Source: Streptomyces albus subsp. chlorinus (lineage in GTDB: Bacteria; Actinomycetota; Actinomycetes; Streptomycetales; Streptomycetaceae). Taken from it: a stretch of DNA of 56,337 bases. The notes below the pieces were generated by a model. That model searched no databases and was not told where the DNA came from. It saw only the letters and a list, made by a program, of their open reading frames with translations. Positions within the stretch are counted from its first letter, which is position 1, and every line of letters starts with the position of its first letter. This document shows positions 16,657-24,732 of this stretch, piece after piece. The position numbers and the translations under genes were made by a program. The stretch is from the NCBI RefSeq assembly GCF_013302895.1, contig NZ_VJOK01000001.1, positions 1,655,690-1,712,026 on the forward strand, read 5' to 3'.

Positions 16657-17300
16657 TCGCCGAGGACGGGGTGTTGTTGCGCGAGGGAATCGTCCATCTG
16701 CTGGAGCGCTTCGGTCACGAGGTTCTCGCGGCGGTGGGTGATGGCGAAGCTCTGCTGGCAGCGGTCAGGGAGCATCGGCCTGATCTGGTCGTGGCCGACG
16801 TGCGGATGCCTCCCGACTTCACCGACGAGGGGCTGCGAGCCACACGAGCCCTCCAGACGGAGCAGCCCGGTCTCGCCGTGCTGGTGCTGAGCCAGTACGT
16901 CGACCAGACATACGCCGACGAGCTGCTGGACGAGGGCCCGCGCGAGACAGGCATGGGATATCTGCTCAAGGAGCGGGTGGGGGACGTCAAGGAGTTCATG
17001 GACGCGGTCGCGCGAGTCGCCTCCGGCAGGACGGTGGTGGACCAGGAGGTGGTGCGCCAGCTTCTGGCCCGGCGTCGTCGTCCCCTGGAGCGGCTCACTC
17101 CCCGGGAGCGTGAGGTCCTGGCGTCGATAGCGGAGGGCCATTCCAACGCCGCTATCGCCCGTCGGCTCGTGGTGACCGAGGCAGCTGTCGCCAAACACAT
17201 CGCCAGCATCCTCGTAAAGCTCGATCTGCCGGCTGACGACCCGGACGTCAATCGGCGAGTACTGGCCGTACTGACCTATCTGAGAGGGGAGGAAGCGTGA
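16626..17300 (+). CDS. LuxR-type response regulator
   Basis: 224 aa: receiver domain at about 8-125 with acidic pocket (IAEDGV) and phosphoacceptor Asp about 58 in LVVADVRMPP, Ser in VLVLSQYV and Lys in YLLKERVGD. A GerE/LuxR helix-turn-helix follows at about 155-215 (LTPREREVLASIAEGHSN, TEAAVAKHIASILVKL). It would be phosphorylated by the kinase encoded just upstream (31-nt overlap). By position it likely binds the dyad at 15411-15446 to control the ABC exporter and its own operon. The length and domain order are standard for the NarL family. Confidence 0.93.
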   Translation: MQPERSLRIVIAEDGVLLREGIVHLLERFGHEVLAAVGDGEALLAAVREHRPDLVVADVRMPPDFTDEGLRATRALQTEQPGLAVLVLSQYVDQTYADELLDEGPRETGMGYLLKERVGDVKEFMDAVARVASGRTVVDQEVVRQLLARRRRPLERLTPREREVLASIAEGHSNAAIARRLVVTEAAVAKHIASILVKLDLPADDPDVNRRVLAVLTYLRGEEA

Positions 17301-17384
17301 GCGTGCGAAGGGCGGGAGGTCAGCACATCGGCTCGGCACAGTGGACATCGGCGGATTTCCTGCCGGAGCCGGTGACCGGTGACG

Positions 17385-18194
17385 TCAGGGCTTGCGGGCC
17401 ACCGCGCCGAACTGGGCGACGGTCTTCTCGTCGTCGGCCGTGTGTCCCGGTCGCCAGTGCGCGCATGAGACGATCCCCGGCTCGAGCAGTTCCAGTCCTT
17501 CGAAGAAGCGGGCCACCTCGGCTCGGGTGCGGGCGGTGATCGGAGGGGTGGCGTTCTCGTTCCAAAAGCGCATGGCTTCCTCGTTGGCGGAGCCGCCCAG
17601 CTCCAGGGTGGGGTGGGTGAGCACGAGGTAGCTCCCGGCGGGGACGGCTTCCATCAGCGTCTCCACGATCCGGATCGCTTCCTGCGTATCGGCGATGAAA
17701 TTGAGGATGCCGAGAAGCATGACGGCCACGGGTTCGGCGAGGTCGAGGGTGTCGGTGGCTGCGTCGAGGATGGCGCCGGGCTGGTGGGCGTCCGCGTCGA
17801 TGTAGTCCGTGGCCCCTTCCGGGGAGGTGGTGAGCAGGGCGCGGGCGTGGGTGAGGACGGTGGGGTCGTTGTCGACATAGACGATGCGGGAGGAGGGAGC
17901 CACACTCTGGGCCACCTGGTGGGTGTTCTCGACCGTGGGCAGTCCGGTGCCGATGTCGAGGAACTGGCGGATGTTGGCCTCTCCGGCCAGGTACCGTACG
18001 GCGCGGCCGAGGAAGGCCCGGTCGGCGCGGGCTACCTCCCGGATGCTCGGGTAGGTGCGGGTGATGCGATCGGCGACCCTCTGGTCGACCTCGTAGTAGT
18101 CCTTGCCGCCCAGCCAGTAGTTCCACACCCTGGCGTTGTGCGCGATGTGGGCGACCGGCGTCTCGGCTCCCTCGGGACCGCTGCTCTCACTCAC
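17385..18194 (-). CDS. DUF574-family SAM-dependent methyltransferase
   Basis: 269 aa of the actinobacterial S-adenosylmethionine methyltransferase family DUF574 (Methyltransf_19). The marks are IAHNARVWNYWLGGKDYYEVD at the N-terminus, the SAM loop IRQFLDIGTGLPTVENTH, RIVYVDNDPTVLTHARALL, and LNFIADTQEA and VLTHPTLE further on. Streptomyces genomes carry many paralogues, often beside XRE/DUF397 genes; here it stands alone. The substrate is unknown. The start is a GTG (MSESSGPEGA) with GGAGG 8 nt upstream. It is convergent with the response-regulator gene, with 84 bp between the stops. Confidence 0.9.
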   Translation of the reverse strand: MSESSGPEGAETPVAHIAHNARVWNYWLGGKDYYEVDQRVADRITRTYPSIREVARADRAFLGRAVRYLAGEANIRQFLDIGTGLPTVENTHQVAQSVAPSSRIVYVDNDPTVLTHARALLTTSPEGATDYIDADAHQPGAILDAATDTLDLAEPVAVMLLGILNFIADTQEAIRIVETLMEAVPAGSYLVLTHPTLELGGSANEEAMRFWNENATPPITARTRAEVARFFEGLELLEPGIVSCAHWRPGHTADDEKTVAQFGAVARKP

Positions 18195-18569
18195 GTGCGG
18201 TGTCCTCCGTTTCCGCTCCGCTTTCGGGCCCTGAGCCGAGTCTAGGTGTGCGTTGCCTCTCGTGGCGGTTGCGCATGCGTTGGTTCAGCACAGCATGTGA
18301 CAGCTGAGCAGGGGCACTGTCCTTGGCCCCTTTCTACGTCTGCCTACGTCGCGCCATAGAGGAGCACCCTGCGGCTACCACCGAACCCCCGTGCGATCAA
18401 ATACGGCCCACTCTCTGCCCGGACCACACCGCCGCCCTGTCCCGGCCCCGGCACCGGCCTGGTTGCCCCGTCACACATCCATCACGCTTGGCCATTCATC
18501 CAAGGCGAGCTGGCAAATGCTATAGAAAGTTGCTCCATACATTGCAGATGCGAGGAGGCAAGCCATAAG
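18195..18569. other. 375-bp divergent promoter region
   Basis: This separates the DUF574 gene (-) from the HTH-TOBE gene (+). It holds the ribosome site of the former (GGAGG about 18200-18215, minus strand) and, at its right end, an extended -10 element and GAGGAGG for the latter. I see no ORF with coding bias and no clear structured RNA. Confidence 0.5.
18518..18526 (+). promoter_or_regulatory. Extended -10 promoter for HTH-TOBE gene
   Basis: TGCTATAGA at 18518-18526 matches an extended -10 (TGn then TATAGA), 44 bp upstream of the TTG start. No clear -35 is seen, as expected for extended -10 promoters. Confidence 0.45.
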
Positions 18570-18974
18570 TTGGCGCACATGCAGTCCTACACCATTGGTC
18601 AGGCAGCCAGGCTGCTCGGCGTCAGTCCGGATACGGCCCGGCGCTGGGCGGACGCGGGACGGGTCGCCACGCACCGTGACGAGAGCGGGCGCCGGCTGAT
18701 CGACGGGCGGGACCTGGCCGCCTTCTCCGTCGAACTCGGCCGGCAGACCGAGGACGACGAGGAAGCCACCTACACCTCGGCACGGAATGCGTTCCCCGGG
18801 ATCATCACCGCCGTCAAGCTCGGCGATGTGGCGGCCCAGGTCGAGATCCAGGCGGGGCCGCACAGGCTGGTCTCCCTGCTGACGCGGGAGGCTGTCGAGG
18901 AGCTGGGGCTGACAGTCGGTATGCAGGCCACCGCTCGCGTGAAATCGACCAGCGTACATATCGACACCCCGTGA
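18570..18974 (+). CDS. HTH (excisionase/MerR-like) plus TOBE-domain molybdate-binding regulator
   Basis: 134 aa. Residues about 5-50 form an excisionase/MerR-like winged helix (YTIGQAARLLGVSPDTARRW, then GRVATHRDESGRRLIDGRDL). Residues about 68-130 are a single TOBE/Mop domain (NAFPGIITAVKLGDVAAQVE, TREAVEELGLTVGMQATARV, then KSTSVHID), which binds molybdate or tungstate. With modA and the modB-modC fusion downstream, it is most likely a molybdate sensor or regulator of that operon. GAGGAGG (18552-18558) is 11 nt before the TTG at 18570 and 20 nt before the ATG at 18579, so I favour the TTG. It is far smaller than E. coli ModE and has one Mop unit instead of two. Confidence 0.85.
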   Translation: MAHMQSYTIGQAARLLGVSPDTARRWADAGRVATHRDESGRRLIDGRDLAAFSVELGRQTEDDEEATYTSARNAFPGIITAVKLGDVAAQVEIQAGPHRLVSLLTREAVEELGLTVGMQATARVKSTSVHIDTP

Positions 18975-19214
18975 CGGCACCGCTGCCCGCGTGCCCCTGT
19001 CGAGAGTCGCGGGCCGACAATCACGGACCGACCGACAACATCGAGCCGGCATCCGTCGGCCCTCGCCCCCACACCGGCTCACCATCCCAGGCCACCACGG
19101 ACCACTGACCCACCCCTGTCCCCCCTGTTTCGCCCGTCCACCACGTGCCGTTCTCGCGTCCCATCCGCCGGCGGCCCGACCACCGTCACCCACCCTCACC
19201 AGGAGTTCCCGTCC

Positions 19215-20018
19215 ATGCGCACGAGTCCTCTCACACCGCGCCGCACCCTCGCCGCGCTCGCCACCGTCGCCGTCCTGGTTCCACTGGCCGCATGCGGAGG
19301 CGGCGGCGGGGACGAGGCAGGAGGTGGGGGCGGCAAGGGAGACAAGGGCGGCAAGACCGAGCTGACGGTGCTCGGCGCCGCGTCTCTCACCGATGTGTTC
19401 AAGACCGCGGGCAAGGCCTACGAGAAGGAGCACCCCGACACCAGGGTGAGGTTCTCGTTCGCCGGGTCGCAGGAGCTGGCGGCGCAGGTCAAGCAGGGGG
19501 CTCCCGCGGACGCGCTGGTCACTGCGGACACCAAGACGATGGACGGCCTCAAGGGGGAGACCGGCAAGCCGACCCTCATCGCGAAGAACCGACTGGTGAT
19601 CGCGACCGGTGAGGGCAACCCCAAGAAGGTGAAAGGTCTGAAGGACCTGACGGACAGCGGTCTCAAAGTTGTGCTGGCGGTCGATGAGGTACCCGTCGGG
19701 CGTTACAGCAAGCAGGTGCTGGACGCGCAGAAGCTCACGGTCAAGCCGGTGTCCCGGGAGACGAACGTGCGCTCGGTGCTGAGCAAGGTCGAGCTGGGTG
19801 AGGCGGACGCCGGCATCGTCTACCGCACGGACGCCGCCACCGCACCGAAGAAGGTGGATGCCGTGGACATCCCCGACGCCCAGAACGCCCTCGCCTCCTA
19901 CCCGGCCGCCACGCTCAAGCAGTCCGAGCACCCCGAGCAGGCCGCCGCGTTCGTGAAGTGGCTGAAGACGTCGAAGGCGCAGAAGCTGCTGCGCAAGGCG
20001 GGCTTCCAGAAGCCATGA
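19215..20018 (+). CDS. modA: Molybdate ABC transporter substrate-binding lipoprotein ModA
   Basis: 267 aa. It has a lipoprotein signal with lipobox LAAC (cleavage before Cys about 25), a Gly/Lys linker and the periplasmic-binding fold. LTVLGAASLTDVFKTAGKAYEKE is the ModA N-terminal signature (Ser residues contact the oxyanion). VRFSFAGSQELAAQVKQGAPADAL, TLIAKNRLVIAT and VELGEADAGIVYRTDA are further family blocks. It would capture molybdate outside the cell for the fused permease/ATPase encoded next. AGGAG lies 9 nt before the ATG. The stop overlaps the next start (ATGA, 20015-20018), so the two are coupled. The 240-bp gap before it holds no gene. Confidence 0.96.
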   Translation: MRTSPLTPRRTLAALATVAVLVPLAACGGGGGDEAGGGGGKGDKGGKTELTVLGAASLTDVFKTAGKAYEKEHPDTRVRFSFAGSQELAAQVKQGAPADALVTADTKTMDGLKGETGKPTLIAKNRLVIATGEGNPKKVKGLKDLTDSGLKVVLAVDEVPVGRYSKQVLDAQKLTVKPVSRETNVRSVLSKVELGEADAGIVYRTDAATAPKKVDAVDIPDAQNALASYPAATLKQSEHPEQAAAFVKWLKTSKAQKLLRKAGFQKP

Positions 20019-22378
20019 CCCGCCTGCTGCCCCGCGATCAGCGCCCCGGTACCGACCGGCACCGCACCCACGGCCCCGGTGCCGCGCGCTCGGGCCCGCG
20101 TGCCCGGACGCGGCTCCGACCGCGCACGCGTCCCGGTACGCCGGTCGCGCTGGCGGTGCCCGCGCTGCTGGCGATCGCGTTCCTGCTGGTGCCGCTGCTC
20201 GGCATCCTCGCGCGGACGGAGTGGGGCCGGTTGGGCACGCATCTGGGCAGCGAAGGCGTGACCGAGTCGGTGAAGCTCTCGCTGCTGGTGTCTTGCGGTG
20301 CACTGGCGCTCTCCCTGGTCCTGGGAGTCCCACTGGCCTGGCTGCTGGCGCGGGTCGACTTCCCGGGCAAGGGCGTGGTGCGGTCGCTCGTGCTGTTGCC
20401 GATGGTGCTGCCGCCGACGGTCGGCGGGGTGGCTCTGCTGCTGGGGTTCGGCCGGCGAGGACTGCTGGGGCCCTGGTTGGAGGACACCTTCGGGATCGTC
20501 CTGCCCTTCCACACCGCGGGCGCGGTGGTGGCGGCCACGTTCGTGGCGATGCCGTTCCTGGTGATCAGTTTGGAGGGCACCCTCGCGGCGCTGCGGCCCG
20601 CTTACGAGGAAACCGCCGCCTCGCTGGGGGCCTCCCCGGTGCGGGTGTTCTTCACGGTGACACTGCCGTTGGTCGCCCCGGGGCTGGCGGCCGGGGCGGC
20701 GCTCACCTGGGCGCGGGCGCTGGGCGAGTTCGGGGCAACGATCACGTTCGCGGGAAACCTGCCCGGCACGACGCAGACCCTGCCGCTCCAGGTGTATCTG
20801 CTGCTCCAGGACCAGCCGGAGGCTGCCACGTCGGTCTCACTGCTGTTGCTCGCCATCGCCATGGCGGTACTGATCGCACTACGTGGGCGCTGGGCAGGTG
20901 CCGGGACCGGACGCACGGCAGGCCGCCGAGGTGGAACCGGGATACGAGGTATGACCGCCCGGCGTGCAGAGGACGGCGGTCAGCCCATAAGCACGGACGT
21001 GGGGAACCCGAGCGTGCGGCACCGGAGCACGCCTGACCCGGGTGCGCGGGACGAGGACGCACGGAGTGAAGCTCCCCGGAGCGAGGACGTCCACAGCGGC
21101 ACTACCCCGAGCGACGGCTCCCGGAGAGAGGACGCGAAAAGCAGAGGGACAGGCACAGGAGCCGGAGAGGGCGACAGCAGCGGCAACGGCAGTACCACCA
21201 GCAGCATTGGCAGGGAGGAGAGCGGAGGGCTCGCGCGCCCCAAGGTGCTCCATGCCGTCGCGCCCCGACAACCGGAGAGCGCCCCGTCCGAGTGGAGCGC
21301 CTCGTGCAAGCCAAGTGCTGCCCCTGGCGACCACGGCGCACGCTGGCCCCTCCATGCTCGCGTCACCGGTTTCACCGAGTTGGTCCTCGACGCGGAGCCC
21401 GGCACCACCGTCGCGGTGGTCGGGCCCAACGGCGCGGGTAAGACGACGCTGCTGCGTGCCCTCCTGGGACTCACACCACGAGCGCGCGCCCACCTGTCGC
21501 TCGGCGGAACCGAGGTCGGCACACTGCCTCCGCACCGGCGCGGAGTGGCGTGGGTACCGCAGGACGGTGCCCTCTTCCCGCACCTGAGCGCGCTGGCGAA
21601 CACCGCGTACGGGCTGCGGGCCCAGGGCGTACGCAGAGCCGAGGCTCGCAGACAGGCCGGCGACTGGCTGGACCGGCTCGGCGTCGGTCATCTGGCGCAC
21701 CGCAGGCCCGCGCAGCTGTCGGGCGGCCAGGCGGGGCGGGTCGCGCTCGCCCGTGCGCTGGCGGCACGGCCCCGTTTGCTGTTGCTGGACGAACCGTTGG
21801 CCGCGCTCGACCAGACGACGCGCGCCCACGTACGGCACACGCTGCGCCGCCACCTGTCCCGCTTCGGGGGAGTCTGCCTACTGGTCACGCACGACCCGGT
21901 GGAGGCGGTCTCAATGGCGGACCGCGTGCTCGTGCTGGAGGACGGGCGCGCCCTTCAGGACGCGCCGCCGACAGAGGTCACACGCCATCCGCGGTCTCCA
22001 TGGGTGGCGCGCATGCTGGGACGGAACGCCTTCGCAGGAACCGTGGACGAGGACGGCCGGCTCAGTCTCGAGGAAGGCGGCAGGCTGATGGTCGCGGACC
22101 CGATGGAGAAGGGCACTCCCGCGCTGGCGGTCATCGCTCCTGAGGCGGTGGCCCTGCACCGCGTACGGCCAGAGGGCAGTCCGCGCAATGTATGGGCCGG
22201 GACGGTACGGGAGATCACGGCGGTCGGCAGCAGACTGCGGGTGCTCGTGACGTTCAGGGACCGCCCCGATCTGGTCGCGGAGGTCACCACGGACGCGGCC
22301 GCGGAACTGGGACTGGGGGACGGTGCCGCGGTGTTCACCAGCGTCAAGGCCACGGAGATCACTCTGGTCTCCCGCTGA
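20015..22378 (+). CDS. modBC: Fused molybdate ABC permease and ATPase (ModB-ModC)
   Basis: 787 aa in one frame. Residues about 45-290 are ModB: several hydrophobic helices and the permease EAA loop (AYEETAASLGASPVRVFFTV...P), then LGEFGATITFAGNLPGTTQT, the ModB hallmark. Residues about 290-430 are a hydrophilic linker rich in Ser, Gly, Asp and Arg. Residues about 445-660 are ModC: Walker A GPNGAGKTT, signature LSGGQAGRVALARA, Walker B LLLLDEPLAALD, H-loop LVTHDPVEA. The C-terminal part, about 690-785, is a TOBE/Mop-like domain (NVWAGTVREITAVGSRLRVL, AAVFTSVKATEITLV). The fusion fixes the permease:ATPase ratio at 1:1, fitting a dimeric transporter. It starts within the modA stop. Confidence 0.94.
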   Translation: MTRLLPRDQRPGTDRHRTHGPGAARSGPRARTRLRPRTRPGTPVALAVPALLAIAFLLVPLLGILARTEWGRLGTHLGSEGVTESVKLSLLVSCGALALSLVLGVPLAWLLARVDFPGKGVVRSLVLLPMVLPPTVGGVALLLGFGRRGLLGPWLEDTFGIVLPFHTAGAVVAATFVAMPFLVISLEGTLAALRPAYEETAASLGASPVRVFFTVTLPLVAPGLAAGAALTWARALGEFGATITFAGNLPGTTQTLPLQVYLLLQDQPEAATSVSLLLLAIAMAVLIALRGRWAGAGTGRTAGRRGGTGIRGMTARRAEDGGQPISTDVGNPSVRHRSTPDPGARDEDARSEAPRSEDVHSGTTPSDGSRREDAKSRGTGTGAGEGDSSGNGSTTSSIGREESGGLARPKVLHAVAPRQPESAPSEWSASCKPSAAPGDHGARWPLHARVTGFTELVLDAEPGTTVAVVGPNGAGKTTLLRALLGLTPRARAHLSLGGTEVGTLPPHRRGVAWVPQDGALFPHLSALANTAYGLRAQGVRRAEARRQAGDWLDRLGVGHLAHRRPAQLSGGQAGRVALARALAARPRLLLLDEPLAALDQTTRAHVRHTLRRHLSRFGGVCLLVTHDPVEAVSMADRVLVLEDGRALQDAPPTEVTRHPRSPWVARMLGRNAFAGTVDEDGRLSLEEGGRLMVADPMEKGTPALAVIAPEAVALHRVRPEGSPRNVWAGTVREITAVGSRLRVLVTFRDRPDLVAEVTTDAAAELGLGDGAAVFTSVKATEITLVSR

Positions 22379-22592
22379 ACCCGGTCTCTTCATCACCACG
22401 GCACGCCCACCGCGCCCCCGGCGCCCTCCCCAACTCCTACTCCTTCGTGCTCCTCCCAGCCGCACGTGCCTCATGCCTTCCCCGTGCGCCTGCGCACGCC
22501 ACACCCCCCTGCCCCGCCCCGTCAGCCCTTCCCGCATTCCGCATAACTCCTGCAAGGTCGTTCGGGATAATGGAACCGCACACACACTAGTG

Positions 22593-22610
22593 TTCTGTAT
22601 ACCGAACGAG
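22593..22610 (+). promoter_or_regulatory. Operator upstream of XRE-cupin gene
   Basis: TTCTGTATACCGAACGAG (22593-22610) contains the imperfect palindrome TTC-TGTATAC-CGAA. It shares the 11-bp core TACCGAACGAG and an upstream TTC with the operator at 23427-23448 before the dehydrogenase operon. A second half-site, TCGTTCG, lies at 22558-22564, next to GATAAT (22566-22571), a possible -10. This is consistent with autoregulation. Confidence 0.6.
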
Positions 22611-22655
22611 CTGTGGGCGAGTCCGGCGGAACGGCGTGAAGGAAGGGAGGGGCCG

Positions 22656-23276
22656 GTGAGTGGTCCTGAGGGGTCGGTCCGCGGAATGCTGGCGGTCAAC
22701 CTGAAGCGGGCACGGGCCCAGAGGGGGCTGTCGATCTCCGAGCTGTCGCGGCGCTCCAAGATCGGCAAGGCGACGCTGTCCCAACTGGAGTCGGGCACCG
22801 GCAATCCCACCATCGAGACGGTCTTCAGCCTCTCCCGGGTCCTCGAGGTTCCCATCTCGGACCTGCTGGACGCACAGCCGCCGGCGGGCCTGCGCATCGT
22901 GCGGGCCCAGGAGGTCGAACCGCTCAGCGGCCAGGGCATCGACCTGCGCCCACTCCAGCGGATCGAGTCGGGGCAGGCGGTCTTCGAGGTGTACGACCAG
23001 CAGGTCAGAGCGGGTGAGCGGCGGGACTCGCTGGGCCATGTGGGAGTCGAGCACACCATCGTGCAGGCCGGACGGCTCGGGGTGAGCGTCGAAGGGCACG
23101 AGGTGGAGCTGGGCCCCGGCGACTACGTCGGCTTCGACGCCACCCAGCCGCACAGCTACACCGCGCTGGGCGCCACGGTCCGCTCCGTGCTGCTCCTCCA
23201 GTACCGCGCGGACCAGCGGCTGCACGCGGAGGCACCGCACGCCCCGCCGGGCGAGAACAGCCCGCTCGGCGAGTGA
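22656..23276 (+). CDS. XRE-family regulator with C-terminal cupin sensor
   Basis: 206 aa. Residues about 12-70 are a Cro/C1-type HTH (VNLKRARAQRGLSISELSRR, then IGKATLSQLESGTGNPTIET). Residues about 125-195 are a small cupin barrel (EHTIVQAGRLGVSVEGHEVE, then LGPGDYVGFDATQPHSYTAL), which usually binds the pathway ligand. Proteins of this build regulate amino-acid, polyamine and other catabolic operons. GTG 22656 has GGAAGGGAGG 4-6 nt upstream; the ATG ten codons later is an alternative. It lies directly upstream of, and in line with, the hydroxyproline genes, and shared TACCGAACGAG sites flank both promoters. It is therefore probably the pathway regulator; the ligand is inferred to be hydroxyproline or an intermediate. 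Confidence 0.9.
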   Translation: MSGPEGSVRGMLAVNLKRARAQRGLSISELSRRSKIGKATLSQLESGTGNPTIETVFSLSRVLEVPISDLLDAQPPAGLRIVRAQEVEPLSGQGIDLRPLQRIESGQAVFEVYDQQVRAGERRDSLGHVGVEHTIVQAGRLGVSVEGHEVELGPGDYVGFDATQPHSYTALGATVRSVLLLQYRADQRLHAEAPHAPPGENSPLGE

Positions 23277-23393
23277 TCACGGAGCAGCTTTCGCATCCGC
23301 CCTCCCCCGGAAGAGTGAACCGCGTGACGGGCGCCGACCGGGACAACCCGTACCTGGGGCGGCGAAGGGGAAAAGCGAGCCTCGGCAGAACCG

Positions 23394-23422
23394 TTGACAC
23401 GTCTGTGGCGCTGCCATAGCGT
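23394..23422 (+). promoter_or_regulatory. Sigma-70-type promoter of the dehydrogenase operon
   Basis: Consensus -35 TTGACA (23394-23399), a 17-bp spacer and TAGCGT (23417-23422) as -10. The predicted start lies about 23429, inside the inverted repeat at 23427-23448, so a bound repressor would block initiation. Confidence 0.65.
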
Positions 23423-23426
23423 CTCT

Positions 23427-23448
23427 CTCGTTCGCTTTACCGAACGAG
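23427..23448. promoter_or_regulatory. Perfect 8-bp inverted-repeat operator over the transcription start
   Basis: CTCGTTCG (23427-23434), six bases CTTTAC, then CGAACGAG (23441-23448). The right arm runs into the Shine-Dalgarno GAGGAGG (23446-23452). Its core TACCGAACGAG is identical to that at 22600-22610 before the XRE-cupin gene, which likely encodes the binding protein. Confidence 0.75.
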
Positions 23449-23457
23449 GAGGGTTCG

Positions 23458-24732
23458 ATGAACGGAACGCGAGTCGTGGTGCTCGGTGCCGGGATCATCG
23501 GTGCGGCCTGCGCTCGCGAACTCGCCCTGGCCGGCCTGGAGGTGACGATTCTCGACCGGGGCGGCGCCGCGGCCGGGACCACGTCGCATGGCGAGGGCAA
23601 TGTACTGGTCTCCGACAAGGGCCCCGGCCCCGAACTCGACCTGGCCCGGCTCTCCCGGCGCCTGTGGCCCGAAGCGCTGGCCGCGGTGGCCGAACGTTCG
23701 CCCGCAGGCCGCAGGGCTGCCGACGCCGCCGAATGGGAGCCCAAGGGCGGCATCGTCGTGGCGACGACGCAGGCGGGAGCCGACGGGCTCACCCGGTTCG
23801 CAGCGACCCAGCGCACCGCCGGCGTCCAGGCCGAAGAACTCGCCTCGGCCACGCTGCTGGAGGCCGAACCGTTCGTCACCCGGGAGCACACGGTCGCCGT
23901 CCACTACCCCGAGGACGCTCAGGTCCAGCCCGCGGGTGCGGCCGCCGCACTGCTCACCGACGCACTCGCGGCAGGCGCCACGCTCCGTACACAGCACGAG
24001 GTCCTCTCCGGGATCACCCGCGGCGGCAGGCTCACCGGTGTGCGCACCAGCGCGGGTGTGGTGGAGGGTGACCTGTTCGTCAACGCGGCCGGGCCCTGGT
24101 CCGGCGCACTCGCGGCCCGCCTAGGCACACCTCTCGGCATCGAACCGCGCCGCGGGGATGTCCTGGTGACGGCGCCGCTGCCCCCCACCGTCTTCCACAA
24201 GGTCTACGACGCCGACTACGTGGGAGCCGTCGGCAGCAGTGAAGAAGACCTCCAGACCTCGGCGGTGGTCGAGTCGACCCGGGCGGGCAGTGTGCTCATC
24301 GGCTCCTCACGGCGCCGGGTCGGCTTCGACGACCGGCTGCGGCCCGAGGTGCTCTCGGCGATGGCCGGCAAAGCGCTGCGCCTGTTCCCGTCACTGGCCG
24401 GGGTACCAGTGATGCGGGCCTACGGCGGTTTCCGTCCGTACGTGGCGGACCACCTGCCCGTCATCGGCGCTGACCCACGGCTGTCCGGTCTGTGGCACGC
24501 GAGCGGCCACGAAGGTGCCGGGATCGGGCTGTCGGTGGGCACCGGGCGGCTGGTGCGCAACCTGGTCCTCGGCGAACCGGCTGAACTCGCCGCCGACGCC
24601 TTCCGGGTGGACCGCCCTGCCGTTCTCGGCACCCAGATCGAGCCCCAGCAGCACCGACAACAACAGCAGCACCAGCGGCACCGCCAACAGCAGTCCGGGC
24701 AGCTGTCCCAGCACCAGGAGGAGGGCGCATGA
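23458..24732 (+). CDS. FAD-dependent D-hydroxyproline dehydrogenase, DAO-fold catalytic subunit (inferred)
   Basis: 424 aa of the D-amino-acid/sarcosine-oxidase (DAO) fold. The FAD-binding Rossmann motif is VVVLGAGIIGAACARELA (about 6-23). GTTSHGEGNVLVSDKGPG follows, and the C-terminal FAD-contact region is AYGGFRPYVADHLPVIGADP, then GLWHASGHEGAGIGLSVGTG. With the [2Fe-2S] protein and the second FAD protein that follow, it forms a HcnABC/LhpBEF-like heterotrimer. In hydroxyproline clusters this enzyme oxidises cis-4-hydroxy-D-proline to pyrroline-4-hydroxy-2-carboxylate. The last 30 residues are an odd Gln/His-rich tail (QQHRQQQQHQRHRQQQ). GAGGAGG precedes the ATG. The stop overlaps the next gene by 4 nt. 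The substrate is inferred from the neighbours. Confidence 0.85.
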   Translation: MNGTRVVVLGAGIIGAACARELALAGLEVTILDRGGAAAGTTSHGEGNVLVSDKGPGPELDLARLSRRLWPEALAAVAERSPAGRRAADAAEWEPKGGIVVATTQAGADGLTRFAATQRTAGVQAEELASATLLEAEPFVTREHTVAVHYPEDAQVQPAGAAAALLTDALAAGATLRTQHEVLSGITRGGRLTGVRTSAGVVEGDLFVNAAGPWSGALAARLGTPLGIEPRRGDVLVTAPLPPTVFHKVYDADYVGAVGSSEEDLQTSAVVESTRAGSVLIGSSRRRVGFDDRLRPEVLSAMAGKALRLFPSLAGVPVMRAYGGFRPYVADHLPVIGADPRLSGLWHASGHEGAGIGLSVGTGRLVRNLVLGEPAELAADAFRVDRPAVLGTQIEPQQHRQQQQHQRHRQQQSGQLSQHQEEGA

